Assembly: GCF_900091625.1 (NCBI RefSeq)
Contig: NZ_FMIC01000002.1
Location: 2,170,001 to 2,234,000 of the forward strand
Direction of reading: 5' to 3'
Source: Micromonospora peucetia
GTDB taxonomy: Bacteria > Actinomycetota > Actinomycetes > Mycobacteriales > Micromonosporaceae
Length of the DNA stretch: 64,000 nucleotides
Made by a program: the position numbers and the translations under genes. The notes below the pieces were generated by a model that was not told where the DNA came from, searched no databases, and was given only the letters and a program-made list of their open reading frames with translations. Each line of letters opens with the position of its first letter. Position 1 is the stretch's first letter. Below, in pieces: positions 24,628 to 32,872 of the stretch.

Positions 24628-26268
24628 TTACAGCCGTAGGGCCTCCGGGGCGTGTAGGCGGAGCATGGTGGCACCGACGTCGGCCGGCGCCCGGCGGCGG
24701 GTCGCCACGGAGACCGCCACCATCACGGTGAAGGCGAGCGGCACCGTCCAGGCGGCCGGCTGCGCGGTGAGCGTGGCCGGCCAGCCGGACAGCGGCGGGC
24801 CGAGCACCGTGACCAGCACCGCCCCGACCGCGGCGCCGCCGCCGACCAGGATCCCGGCGGCGGCGCCAAGGTCGGTCAGGCCGCGCCACCAGATGCCGAG
24901 CACCAGCAGCGGGCAGAAGCTGGACGCGGCGACCGCGAAGGCCAGCCCGACGACCTGCGACACGTCCAGTCCGGCGAGGTTGAGCGCGAGGACCGTCGGC
25001 GCGGCCCCGGCGATCACCGTGGCGAGCCGGAAGCCGCGTACCGAGCCCCGCCCCAGCACGTCCGTCGAGATCACCCCCGCGACGCTGGTCAGCAGCCCGG
25101 ACGAGGTGGAGAGGAAGGCCGCGAACGCGCCTGCCGCGACCAGTGCGGCGAGCAGCCGGCCGGTGGTGCCGTCGCCGAGGGCGGCGCCGGGCAGCAGCAC
25201 CACCACCGCGTCGGTCTGCCCGGTGACCAGCAGTTGCGGGGTGTAGATCCGGCCGAGCACCCCGTAGATGGTGGGCAGCAGGTAGAACGCTCCGACCAGG
25301 GCGAGCACCACCAGCGTGGTGCGGCGGGCGGCGGCGCCGTCGGGGTTGGTGTAGAAGCGGACCAGCACGTGCGGCAATCCCATGGTGCCGAGAAACGTCG
25401 CCAGGATCAGCGAGTAGGTGGCGAACAGGCCCCGGTCGTCGTCCCCGGCGGTGCTGGGCAGCAGCCAGTCGGCCGCGTCGGTGGCGACCCCGGACACCTC
25501 CGGCACCGGTTCGCCGGCCGCGAAGGACAGCTCGTCGCCGGGGCGTACCTCCCGGATCTGGCCGTCGGGGAGGGTGAGGGTCGCGCGGTGCTCGACCACG
25601 ACGGTGGTCGCGGTCCGGAACGTCGGCCCGTCGGGCGGGGTCACCGCCGGCCGGGCGTCGGCCTGCCACTGCAACGCCAGGAAGATCGCCGGTACGGCCA
25701 GCGCGGTCAGCTTCAGCCAGTACTGGAAGGCCTGCACGAAGGTGATCGCGCGCATGCCGCCGAGCGCGACGTTCGCGGTGACCACCACGGCCACCAACAG
25801 GGCCCCCAACGGGTACGGCGAGCCGGTCACCGTGGCCAGCGTCAGCCCCGCCCCCTGGAGTTGCGGCACCAGATAGAGCCAGCCGATGAAGATCACGAAG
25901 ATGGTGGCCAGGGTGCGCAGCCGGCGTGACCCGAGCCGCAGCTCGCAGAAGTCCGGCAGGGTGAACGCGCCGGAGCGGCGCAGCGGCGCGGCCACGAACA
26001 GCAGCAGGGCGAGATAGCCGGCGGCGAAGCCGACGGGATACCAGAGCACGTCGACGCCGTACTTGAGGATCAGCCCGGCGACCCCGAGGAAGCTCGCCGC
26101 CGACAGGTACTCCCCGCCGATCGCGGCGGCGTTCCAGGTCGGGCTGATCGCCCGCGAGGCGACCAGGAAGTCGGAGGTGGTCCGCGCCAGCCGCAGCCCG
26201 TAGAAGCCGATGGCGACGGTGACCAGGGTGACCGCCACGATCGCCGGGACGACGAAGCCGTTGCCCAT
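24628..26268 (-). CDS. sodium:solute symporter (SSS family), second ActP-like transporter
   Basis: A 546-residue SSS transporter, paralogous to the one at 17.1 kb. It has the signatures SDFLVASRAISPTWNAAAIGGEYLSAASFLG and FAAFLSTSSGLLTSVAGVIS. A polar extracytoplasmic insert of about 75 residues (about 215-290, including LTLPDGQIREVRPGDEL) distinguishes it from the first. The start follows the stop of the small membrane-protein gene by one base, so they are coupled. Monocarboxylate uptake is likely. A LytS/LytTR two-component system lies upstream, transcribed in the same direction, which fits substrate-responsive control. Half of a GGAAGGG-family hairpin (24618-24637) follows the stop. Confidence 0.88.
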   Translation of the reverse strand: MGNGFVVPAIVAVTLVTVAIGFYGLRLARTTSDFLVASRAISPTWNAAAIGGEYLSAASFLGVAGLILKYGVDVLWYPVGFAAGYLALLLFVAAPLRRSGAFTLPDFCELRLGSRRLRTLATIFVIFIGWLYLVPQLQGAGLTLATVTGSPYPLGALLVAVVVTANVALGGMRAITFVQAFQYWLKLTALAVPAIFLALQWQADARPAVTPPDGPTFRTATTVVVEHRATLTLPDGQIREVRPGDELSFAAGEPVPEVSGVATDAADWLLPSTAGDDDRGLFATYSLILATFLGTMGLPHVLVRFYTNPDGAAARRTTLVVLALVGAFYLLPTIYGVLGRIYTPQLLVTGQTDAVVVLLPGAALGDGTTGRLLAALVAAGAFAAFLSTSSGLLTSVAGVISTDVLGRGSVRGFRLATVIAGAAPTVLALNLAGLDVSQVVGLAFAVAASSFCPLLVLGIWWRGLTDLGAAAGILVGGGAAVGAVLVTVLGPPLSGWPATLTAQPAAWTVPLAFTVMVAVSVATRRRAPADVGATMLRLHAPEALRL

Positions 26269-26269
26269 C

Positions 26270-26719
26270 TCAGCGCTCCGGCCGCTGGACCAGGTCGGTG
26301 AAGTCCTGCTCGTTGCGTTCGGCCAGCCGCACGTACGCCCAGCCGACCGCGATCAGGAACGGGAACGACGCCACCCCGAGCAGCAGCCAGGGCAGGTTGA
26401 CGCCGAGCACGGTGACCCGGCCGACGGCGGGCGCGACGGCAAAGAGCCACGGTAGTCCGCCGAGCCCGATCGCCACCACCAGGGAGAGCCGCAGGGCCAG
26501 CGCGAACTGGGCGCGGACCAGCCCTCGGACGAGGGCGTCGCCGACCCGGGTCTGCTCGGCCAGCTCGGCGCGGGTGCGTTCCGCCCGGTCCGCCCGGTCC
26601 TCCCGGCGGGACACCTCGGCCAGCACGATCCGGGTCCTGGGCTGGGCGACCGGAGCCTGCCCCGGCACCCCGGGCCGGCTCGACCGGGGCGCCGGGACGG
26701 GATCGTCGGCAGCGGCCAT
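26270..26719 (-). CDS. small membrane protein, symporter partner
   Basis: A 149-residue protein with a polar, coiled-coil-like N-terminal half (RREDRADRAERTRAELAEQTRV) and two membrane helices (about 72-92 and 107-128). It ends in a cytoplasmic tail. The topology and position match DUF485-type partners of ActP-like symporters, although the sequence is only distantly similar. Its stop is one base before the start of the symporter gene. I infer an accessory-subunit role from the arrangement. Confidence 0.72.
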   Translation of the reverse strand: MAAADDPVPAPRSSRPGVPGQAPVAQPRTRIVLAEVSRREDRADRAERTRAELAEQTRVGDALVRGLVRAQFALALRLSLVVAIGLGGLPWLFAVAPAVGRVTVLGVNLPWLLLGVASFPFLIAVGWAYVRLAERNEQDFTDLVQRPER

Positions 26720-26799
26720 TCCGGCAGTCTCGCCCGATCGCCGCGATTGTCAAGGGCAGCGGTCGGCGTCGCCCCCGTCGCGGGGCGGCTCGGGGAAAG

Positions 26800-26854
26800 C
26801 TGTCCACACCGGGCTGTGCACAACCTGTGGAAAACGCCCCGCCCCTGTGGATAA
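26800..26854. promoter_or_regulatory. cluster of DnaA-box-like 9-mers
   Basis: Four near-consensus sites lie within 55 bases: CTGTCCACA (26800), TGTGCACAA (26815), TGTGGAAAA (26826) and TGTGGATAA (26846). The last is a perfect TTATCCACA on the other strand. The start-to-start spacings of 11 and 20 bases place the last three sites on the same helical face. The cluster is in a 173-base intergenic gap far from any dnaA/dnaN genes, so it may be a DnaA titration or regulatory site rather than an origin. Confidence 0.5.
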
Positions 26855-26892
26855 CTCGGTGGAACCGCTGCGTGGCAACCCCGCCGTGCCGC

Positions 26893-27543
26893 TCACCCCA
26901 GGCCGATGCGCTCCGGGCGGGCGGAGGCGGAGCCGAGCCAGGTGTGCGGGTTGCCGTACCAGCACCAGCCGAGCTTCGGAGCGTTCTGGCTGATCCAGAT
27001 CGCCGGCACCCGCTTGTCGCCGCAGCGGGAGCCGACCAGCGAGAAGCACTTGTTCTTCGCCAGCGCCTCCGGGTGCAGGGTGACGAAAGCGAGCCCCTCG
27101 TCGATGGTGAGCGGCAGCCGGCCCTGGCCGGTGATCACCTCCATCGCGGCGGCGGGGGCCAGGTTCACGGTCTCCTCGCCCCGGTCGACGTCGAAGAGCA
27201 GGTACGCCGGGCCGGCCGGCACCTCCAGCTCCTTGATCGGGTCGAACTTCGGCAGGTCGCCCTCGGCGTAGTGCCGGTCGACGATGCCCGGCTTCCGCTT
27301 GCCGGCCAGGGTGGTCAGGGCGACGCGCTCCTCCACCGGCACCAGGTCGCGGGTGATCACCAGCAGGAACGGCACCCGTCCCTCGGTCGGGGCGGGCAGG
27401 TCCGCCGACCCGGCGACGGCCGCCGCGCGCAGCGGGGCGACCAGGTCACGGAAGGCGTTCTCGGTCAGCTCGGCGAGGGCCGGGTAGCCCAGCTCCACCA
27501 GCCGGTCGAGCTGGCGGTCGAATTCGGTCGCGGCGTCGAACAA
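26893..27543 (-). CDS. DUF5701 family protein
   Basis: A 216-residue soluble protein. The N-terminal helical part (FDAATEFDRQLDRLVELGYPALAELTENAF) and the C-terminal region (LAFVTLHPEALAKNKCFSLVGSRCGDKRVPAIWISQNAPKLGWCWYGNPHTWLG) match what I know of the actinobacterial DUF5701 family. The start is TTG 27543: an AGGAGG at 27549-27554 lies 5 bases before it. Upstream in-frame codons run into repeat DNA. Function is unknown. It sits between the symporter operon and the two-component system on the same strand, so it may belong to that locus. Confidence 0.8.
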   Translation of the reverse strand: MFDAATEFDRQLDRLVELGYPALAELTENAFRDLVAPLRAAAVAGSADLPAPTEGRVPFLLVITRDLVPVEERVALTTLAGKRKPGIVDRHYAEGDLPKFDPIKELEVPAGPAYLLFDVDRGEETVNLAPAAAMEVITGQGRLPLTIDEGLAFVTLHPEALAKNKCFSLVGSRCGDKRVPAIWISQNAPKLGWCWYGNPHTWLGSASARPERIGLG

Positions 27544-28022
27544 GGCGGCCTCCTCTTTGTCGTACGGAGTACCGTACAGCGTACGCCCCGACGGGCCTAT
27601 TCCCGTCGAGGGATTGATTCTGGGACCTGATCGAACTGGACCTGATCGAACTGGACCGGAACGGAGCGGGACCGGAGCAGGTGCGCTGTCGAGCTGCCCC
27701 ATCTATGGGACCGGGGAGACACCAGGGGTCGGTCTCACAGGCGGGGCAGCTCGACAGCGACCGGTGGTGAGCGCCGCCGGTTCCATGGGATGGGCCGGGC
27801 TCGACGCCGCGCCGCCGCTTCCCTGCTCTGTTCCGGACGAACGCAGAACAGCGACCGGTGGTGAGTATCCGCCGGTCCCATGGATGGGGCAGCTCGACAG
27901 TGGCCGGGTGACGATGTCCGGGGAGCGCGGTGGGGCCCCGCCGATGAGCCGCGTGAGCGGTGGGACGCCTGAGCCCCATGAGGGGTGTGAGCCGCAGTGG
28001 TGCCGCAGCGGCGTCGGGTCGG
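27544..28022. other. intergenic region with repeats, no gene seen
   Basis: 479 bases between the LytTR regulator gene and the DUF5701 gene. It holds a perfect 15-base tandem duplication (27624-27638 and 27639-27653, unit GACCTGATCGAACTG) and the large inverted-repeat element at 27686-27900. Open frames here read as low-complexity antisense and are not supported as genes. Confidence 0.7.
27686..27900. repeat. 215-base element with 29-base terminal inverted repeats
   Basis: The ends (27686-27714 and 27872-27900) are inverted copies matching at 28 of 29 bases; each contains CTGTCGAGCTGCCCC or its complement. Inside, an 18-base direct repeat ACAGCGACCGGTGGTGAG occurs at 27754 and 27848, and a third copy of the GGGGCAGCTCGACAG end lies at 27743. 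The shape resembles a miniature inverted-repeat element without a gene. A related GGGGCAGCTCGACAG sequence also occurs near 41594. Confidence 0.75.
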
Positions 28023-28868
28023 TCAGCGGCTCCAGTCCTGCTTCGCCGCGCGGACCAGCTTGTCCTTCAGCTCGCGGGTGTGCCGACGGCTCACCGGCAG
28101 CTCTGCCGAGTCGATCACCACGACGTAACCTGAGTTGACCAGCCGCAGCTCGGCGATCAGCTTGAGCTGTACCAGGTACGACCGGTGGATCCGGACGAAC
28201 CCGGCGTCCGCCCAACGCTCCGCGAGGGTCGCCAGGGACACCCGGACCAGGTGCGAGCCGTCGGCGGTGTGCAGGCGGGCGTAGTCGCCCTGTGCCTCCA
28301 CCCAACGTACCGCCGAGCGGGGCAGCATCCGGGTGGTGCCGGCCAGCTCGATCGGGATGGTCGGATCCTCCTCCGTCCAGGCCAGCGCTGCCGGGTGCGA
28401 CGGCACCACCCGCGAGCCGATCACCCGGCGCAGCGACTCGGCGAGGCGCTCGGCGCGTACCGGCTTGCGGACGTAGTCGGTGGCGCCCAGGTCGAACGCG
28501 TCCACCGCCCCGTCGTCGTACGCGGTGACGAAGACGATCGCCGGTGGCCGGGCGAACCGGCGCAGCACCCGGGCCAGCTCCATGCCGTCCAGCCCGGGCA
28601 TCCGGATGTCGAGGAAGACCACGTCCACGTCGCCGTCGCGGAGCACCCGCAGCGCCTCCGTCGCGTCGCCCGCCGTGTGCAGCCGGGCCACCCGGGGATC
28701 GGCCCGCAGGTGGTACGCCAGCTCGTCCAGTGCCGGCGGCTCGTCGTCGACCGCCAGCACCCGCAAAAACCCGGTCGCGCTCACCGCGCCGATCCGCTCG
28801 GCCCGGTCGCCGCGCTCGGCCCGGTCGGCCCGGTCGGCCCGGTCGGCCCGGTCGGCCCGGTCGGTCAC
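28023..28868 (-). CDS. LytTR family response regulator
   Basis: A 281-residue response regulator: receiver domain (about 37-150; VDDEPPALDE, phosphoacceptor Asp in VVFLDIRMPG, TAYDDGAVDAF, KPV lysine) and a C-terminal LytTR DNA-binding domain (about 178-280; VRWVEAQGDYARLHTADGS, FVRIHRSYLV). The GTG start at 28868 overlaps the sensor kinase stop (GTGA). Residues 3-23 are a Asp-Arg-Ala repeat encoded by a 9-base tandem array; a downstream GTG (VSATGFLRVLAV) is an alternative start. It probably controls the adjacent transporter operon. Confidence 0.9.
   Translation of the reverse strand: MTDRADRADRADRADRAERGDRAERIGAVSATGFLRVLAVDDEPPALDELAYHLRADPRVARLHTAGDATEALRVLRDGDVDVVFLDIRMPGLDGMELARVLRRFARPPAIVFVTAYDDGAVDAFDLGATDYVRKPVRAERLAESLRRVIGSRVVPSHPAALAWTEEDPTIPIELAGTTRMLPRSAVRWVEAQGDYARLHTADGSHLVRVSLATLAERWADAGFVRIHRSYLVQLKLIAELRLVNSGYVVVIDSAELPVSRRHTRELKDKLVRAAKQDWSR
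28800..28862 (-). repeat. 9-base tandem array within the regulator gene
   Basis: Seven 9-base units (GACCGGGCC on the coding strand, five identical and two variant) encode repeated Asp-Arg-Ala at the N-terminus of the response regulator. Because the unit is a multiple of three, copy-number change would alter length without a frameshift. Confidence 0.85.
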
Positions 28869-30115
28869 GAGCCGGCCCGTACGCCGGGATGGAACTTCGG
28901 CACCCGCATGCTCACCTTCGTGCCCGAGCCGAGACCCGTCTCGACGACGAGGCCGAAGCCGTCCCCGAAGACCGACCGGAGCCGCTCGTCGACGTTGGAG
29001 AGCCCGACGTGCTGGCCCGGGTCGTCTCCGACGCCGGCCAGCGCAGCGTCGCCCGGGTCCCCGGCGGCGCCGGCCAGCTCGGCGATGCCGGCGGTCAGCG
29101 TGGTCGGATCCATCCCCACTCCGTCGTCCTCCACGGTGATGTGGCATTCGGTGCCCGCGTCCCGGGCCTCGATGCTCACCATGCCCGTGCCCGGCTTGCG
29201 GGACAACCCGTGCCGGACGGCGTTCTCCACCAGCGGTTGCAGGCAGAGGAAGGGCAGCGTCACGGGCAGCACCTCGGGGGCGATCTGGAGGCGTACCTGG
29301 AGCCGGTCGCCGAACCGGGCCCGCTCGATGGTCAGGTAGCGGTCGATCGAGCGCAGCTCCTCGGCCAACGTGGTGAACTCGCCGTGCGCCCGGAACGAGT
29401 ACCGGGTGAACTCGGCGAACTCCAGGATCAGCTCCCGGGCCCGGTCCGGGTCGGTGCGGACGAACGAGCCGATCGCGGTCAGCGCGTTGTAGATGAAGTG
29501 TGGGCTGATCTGCGCACGCAGGGCGCGTACCTCGGCGCGGGCCAGCCGCTCCCGGGACGAGTCCAGCTCGGCCAGGGCGAGCTGGTTGCCGGCCCAGTGT
29601 GCCGTCTCCAGGGTGGCCTGCACCAGGCCGGGTGCCGGCTGGCCGTCGGCGACCGCGACCAGCGCGCCGACCCGGCGCCCGTCGGCACCGGTCAACGGGG
29701 CGACGACCGCGCCGCGCACCGGGCAGTCCACCCGGTCGCAGTGCAGCTCCGGGTCGCCGAGCACGGTCGACCGGCCCGCCGCCACGGCCCGCCGGGCCGC
29801 CGCGACCAGTTGCACGTGGTGGTGCCCGCCCCGCCCGTCCAGGGCGAGCAGCCCCTCCTCGTCCGTGAGAGCCAGCCCGGCCGCCCCCACCAGCGCCCGC
29901 AGATGACGTACGGCCTTCGCCGCGTTCGCGGCGTTCAGTCCCGCGCGCAGCGGCTCGGCGGCCAGCCCGGCGGTGTGCAGCACCTCGTACGTGGCCCGCT
30001 GGGTGGCCGTGGCGATGCCCCGCCGGGCGCGCAGCCGGAGCACCGCGAACAGGGCCGCGCCCAGCGCGGCGGCCAGCGAGACGACGCCGAAGACGCCCGA
30101 GAGGTTGCCACCCAC
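28865..30115 (-). CDS. LytS-type sensor histidine kinase
   Basis: A 416-residue kinase. One membrane helix (about 7-26) is followed by a GAF-like sensory region (about 45-200) with two cysteines in LHCDRVDCPVRG. The His_kinase domain follows with the phosphoacceptor in RALRAQISPHFIYNALTAIG and a C-terminal ATPase (LQPLVENAVRHGL, VEDDGVGMDP, GLSNVDERL). It is of the LytS/YehU class that pairs with LytTR regulators; E. coli members sense pyruvate and control transporters. Its stop overlaps the regulator start. GTG 30115 has an AGGA upstream. A single N-terminal helix is fewer than in classical LytS, so sensing is probably cytoplasmic. Confidence 0.9.
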   Translation of the reverse strand: MGGNLSGVFGVVSLAAALGAALFAVLRLRARRGIATATQRATYEVLHTAGLAAEPLRAGLNAANAAKAVRHLRALVGAAGLALTDEEGLLALDGRGGHHHVQLVAAARRAVAAGRSTVLGDPELHCDRVDCPVRGAVVAPLTGADGRRVGALVAVADGQPAPGLVQATLETAHWAGNQLALAELDSSRERLARAEVRALRAQISPHFIYNALTAIGSFVRTDPDRARELILEFAEFTRYSFRAHGEFTTLAEELRSIDRYLTIERARFGDRLQVRLQIAPEVLPVTLPFLCLQPLVENAVRHGLSRKPGTGMVSIEARDAGTECHITVEDDGVGMDPTTLTAGIAELAGAAGDPGDAALAGVGDDPGQHVGLSNVDERLRSVFGDGFGLVVETGLGSGTKVSMRVPKFHPGVRAGS

Positions 30116-30153
30116 GCAGCGATCCTGGCCCCTGTCGGCCCGCACGCCAAGGG

Positions 30154-31734
30154 TCAGTACGCGCCTTTGCGGGCGAGCACCACCCCGACGGTGCGCCACA
30201 GGATGCTCAGGTCGTACGCCAGCGACCAGTTGTCGACGTAGTAGAGGTCGAGCCGTACCGCCTCGTCCCAGGACAGGTCGGAGCGGCCGGAGACCTGCCA
30301 CAGCCCGGTCATGCCCGGCCGGACCAGCAGCCGGCGGCGGACGTCGCCGAGGAAGTCGCCGTCGTCGGCGGGCAGCGGACGGGGCCCGACCAGCGACATC
30401 TCGCCCTTCAACACGTTGATCAACTGCGGCAACTCGTCGAGCGAGGAGGCCCGCAGAAAGCGGCCCACCGGGAAGACCCGGGGGTCCTCCTTCATCTTGA
30501 ACAGCATGCCGTCGTTCTCGTTCCGGTCGACGAGGCTCGCCAGCCGGTCCTCCGCGTCCACGTACATGGTGCGGAACTTCCAGACCCGGAAGGTGCGGCC
30601 CTCGTGGCCCACCCGGGGCTGGCGGAAGAAGACCGGGCCGGGGTCGGAGACCCGGATCGCGATCGCGATGGCCAGGAAGACCGGGGCCAGCATCAGCAGG
30701 CCTAGGCCGGCGGCCACCCGGTCCATCAGGTTCTTGGCCAGCAGCGCCGGCCCGGAGAGGGTCGGTTCCTCGACGTGCAGCAGCGGCAGGCCCTCGATCG
30801 GCCGGATGTGCACCCGGGGCCCGGCGATGTCGGTCAGCTGCGGGGCGACGACCAGGTCGACGCCGGAGCCCTCCAACTGCCAGGCCAGCCGGCGCAGCTC
30901 GCCCGGTTCCGCGCTGGCCGAGCCGCAGACCGCGATCGTGTCGCCGCCCACCTCCCGGATCAGGGCGAGGATGTCGCGGCCCGCGTACACCGGGACCGGG
31001 GTCTCCATGCCCTTGGCGGCGGCGTAGCCGTCGGTGATGTGGATGGCGACCGGCACCAGCCCGGCGGACGGGTTGCGGGTGACCGCGGTGTAGACCTCCA
31101 GGCACTCCGGCAGGGTGCCGACCAGCACCATCCGGTGACTGGCCTGGCCGATGTTGCGCCGGACCACGTGCAGCACGAAGCGGCAGAGGATCCGGTTCAG
31201 CAGGATCAGCAGCAACGCCGCCAACAGGGCGGTGCCGACCGTGTAGCGGGACAGGTCGGTCTTGGTGGCGAAGGCGAGGAAGGAGACCGTCGCGGTGACG
31301 GCGACGGCGGCCCGGATCACCCGCTTGTACTCGTCGGGACCGAGGCCGAGGTAGCGTCGGTCGTACGAGCGGTTGGCCCAGAGACTGGCCACCCAGCCGA
31401 GTGGCAGCAGGGCGAACGCCACCGTGTGGAACCACGTCGGGTCCTGCTCGGCGTTGTAGAAGCCCGCCCGCGACTGGTCGAACGTCTCGATGGCGATCAC
31501 GCTGGCGACCGCGGCGGCTGCGAAGTCGAGCAGCAGCAGAAGAGTGATGTAGGGGCGGTGCCAGCGCGACACGCGACGGCGGGCCCGCGCCCACGCGGAC
31601 CGGGGTACGCCGTTGTGGGGCGACGCAGGCGGCTGGATCTCGAAGCTGTCGACGTGCCGCACGAGTTTGCTCCGGCCTGTGTTGGTTACCGGGCGCTGGA
31701 GGCCTGTCGTCACCTCATCCATGTCCTCCCGCAT
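30154..31734 (-). CDS. polyprenyl glycosylphosphotransferase (WbaP/CpsE-like sugar transferase)
   Basis: A 526-residue initiating sugar transferase for exopolysaccharide or cell-wall glycan. The N-terminal part has four or five membrane helices (about 60-185) and a soluble NAD-binding-like middle domain. The C-terminal bacterial sugar transferase domain (about 325-526) has LMDRVAAGLGLLMLAPVFLAIAIAIRVSDPGPVFF, KFRTM, SLDELPQLINVLKGEMSLVGPRP and GLWQVSGRSD. It transfers a sugar phosphate from a nucleotide sugar to undecaprenyl phosphate. ATG 31734 and an in-frame ATG at 31722 are possible starts. GT4 and Nei genes lie upstream in the opposite or same strand without overlap. Confidence 0.93.
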   Translation of the reverse strand: MREDMDEVTTGLQRPVTNTGRSKLVRHVDSFEIQPPASPHNGVPRSAWARARRRVSRWHRPYITLLLLLDFAAAAVASVIAIETFDQSRAGFYNAEQDPTWFHTVAFALLPLGWVASLWANRSYDRRYLGLGPDEYKRVIRAAVAVTATVSFLAFATKTDLSRYTVGTALLAALLLILLNRILCRFVLHVVRRNIGQASHRMVLVGTLPECLEVYTAVTRNPSAGLVPVAIHITDGYAAAKGMETPVPVYAGRDILALIREVGGDTIAVCGSASAEPGELRRLAWQLEGSGVDLVVAPQLTDIAGPRVHIRPIEGLPLLHVEEPTLSGPALLAKNLMDRVAAGLGLLMLAPVFLAIAIAIRVSDPGPVFFRQPRVGHEGRTFRVWKFRTMYVDAEDRLASLVDRNENDGMLFKMKEDPRVFPVGRFLRASSLDELPQLINVLKGEMSLVGPRPLPADDGDFLGDVRRRLLVRPGMTGLWQVSGRSDLSWDEAVRLDLYYVDNWSLAYDLSILWRTVGVVLARKGAY

Positions 31735-31987
31735 GACACGGGCCGCTCACTCGCCGTGAGGACCCGGGTCGCCCACCGTCCCAGTCTCCCACGCGGGCGC
31801 CGACCCGTGCGCTGACCCGAGGGACAACGCGCCGGTGTGCTGCCGCCGGGCGTCTGGCCGGCTCCGCTGCCTTTCAGAAGCCGGGGACCGAGCCACTATA
31901 CCGATGGATGGCGGGCCCGGTGGAGCCGCAACTCAGACCTTCGGCGCGGGACGGCTGAATCCGTTCCGTAGCCGGCAGTACCGTTAC

Positions 31988-32848
31988 TCACCGTACGAGT
32001 CGAGACAACCTTCGGTCAGCGAGCGGCTTCCCGCCGGTCTGACAGGTCGCGCAGTACTGGAGGCTGGAATCGGCGAACGAGACCTCGCGGACGGTGTCCC
32101 CACACACCGGGCAGGGCTGCCCCGTCCGGGCGTGCACCTTCAGCCCCGAGCGCTTCTCGCCCTTCAGCTCGGCCGCCTTCTGCCCCACCGACCGGGAGAC
32201 GGCGTCGCCGAGCACCTGCCGGGTCGCCGTGTGCAGGGCCGCCAGTTGGTCGTCGGTCAGCCGGTCGGTGATCGCGAACGGCGACAGCTTCGCCGCGTGC
32301 AGGATCTCGTCGGAGTACGCGTTGCCGACGCCGGACAGCACCGTCTGGTCGGTGAGCACCCCCTTGACCTGGCCCCGGCGGCTGCGCATCCGCTCGGTGA
32401 AGGTGGCCAGGTCGGCGGCGAGCACGTCCGGGCCGAGCCGGGCCACCCCGGGCACCGCCTGCGGGTCGGTGACCAGGTATACGGCGAGGCTCTTCTGGGT
32501 GCCGGCCTCGGTCAGGTCGAAGCCGGAGCCGTCGTCGAGGCGTACCCGCAGCGCGACCGGACCCTTGCCGGGGCGCAGCGGGGCGGCGGACGAGAACGCC
32601 TCCCGGTAGTGCAGCCAGCCCGCCCGGGCCAGGTGGACCACCACGTGCAGGTCGCCGTCGAGCACCACGTCGAGGAACTTGCCGTGCCGGCGGGCATCCG
32701 TCACGGCCCGTCCGGCGGCGGCGGTCGGCGCCGGATCGTACGTCTTCAGGGCGCTGATCGCGGCGACCTCCAACCGGTCGACACGCCGGCCCACCGCGCG
32801 CTCACGCAGGTAACCCGCGAGCGCCTCAACCTCCGGTAGTTCGGGCAC
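31988..32848 (-). CDS. nei: Fpg/Nei family DNA glycosylase
   Basis: A 286-residue DNA glycosylase/AP lyase. The mature N-terminus after Met is Pro-Glu-Leu-Pro-Glu, giving the catalytic proline and glutamate. The helix-two-turn-helix (about 155-190: VLTDQTVLSGVGNAYSDEILHAA) and a C-terminal zinc finger (CPVCGDTVREV, YCATCQTGGKPL) are intact. Base-excision repair of oxidised bases is expected. The sequence SALKTYDP in the N-terminal domain resembles actinobacterial Nei/MutM2 rather than MutM1. GTG 32848 lies only 24 bases from the divergent GT4 start, so the two promoters must overlap. Confidence 0.92.
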   Translation of the reverse strand: MPELPEVEALAGYLRERAVGRRVDRLEVAAISALKTYDPAPTAAAGRAVTDARRHGKFLDVVLDGDLHVVVHLARAGWLHYREAFSSAAPLRPGKGPVALRVRLDDGSGFDLTEAGTQKSLAVYLVTDPQAVPGVARLGPDVLAADLATFTERMRSRRGQVKGVLTDQTVLSGVGNAYSDEILHAAKLSPFAITDRLTDDQLAALHTATRQVLGDAVSRSVGQKAAELKGEKRSGLKVHARTGQPCPVCGDTVREVSFADSSLQYCATCQTGGKPLADRRLSRLVR

Positions 32849-32872
32849 CAGCCAACGGTAGCCTTCTTTCCC

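Noticed and set aside
26720..26892. Chromosomal origin of replication
   Set aside because: Despite four DnaA-box-like sites, there is no dnaA, dnaN or recF gene, the cluster is short, and no AT-rich unwinding region is visible.
28865..31594. 909-codon frame extending the LytS kinase upstream
   Set aside because: The extension beyond 30115 lies antisense-like inside the sugar transferase gene in another frame; the kinase starts at GTG 30115 with its membrane helix.
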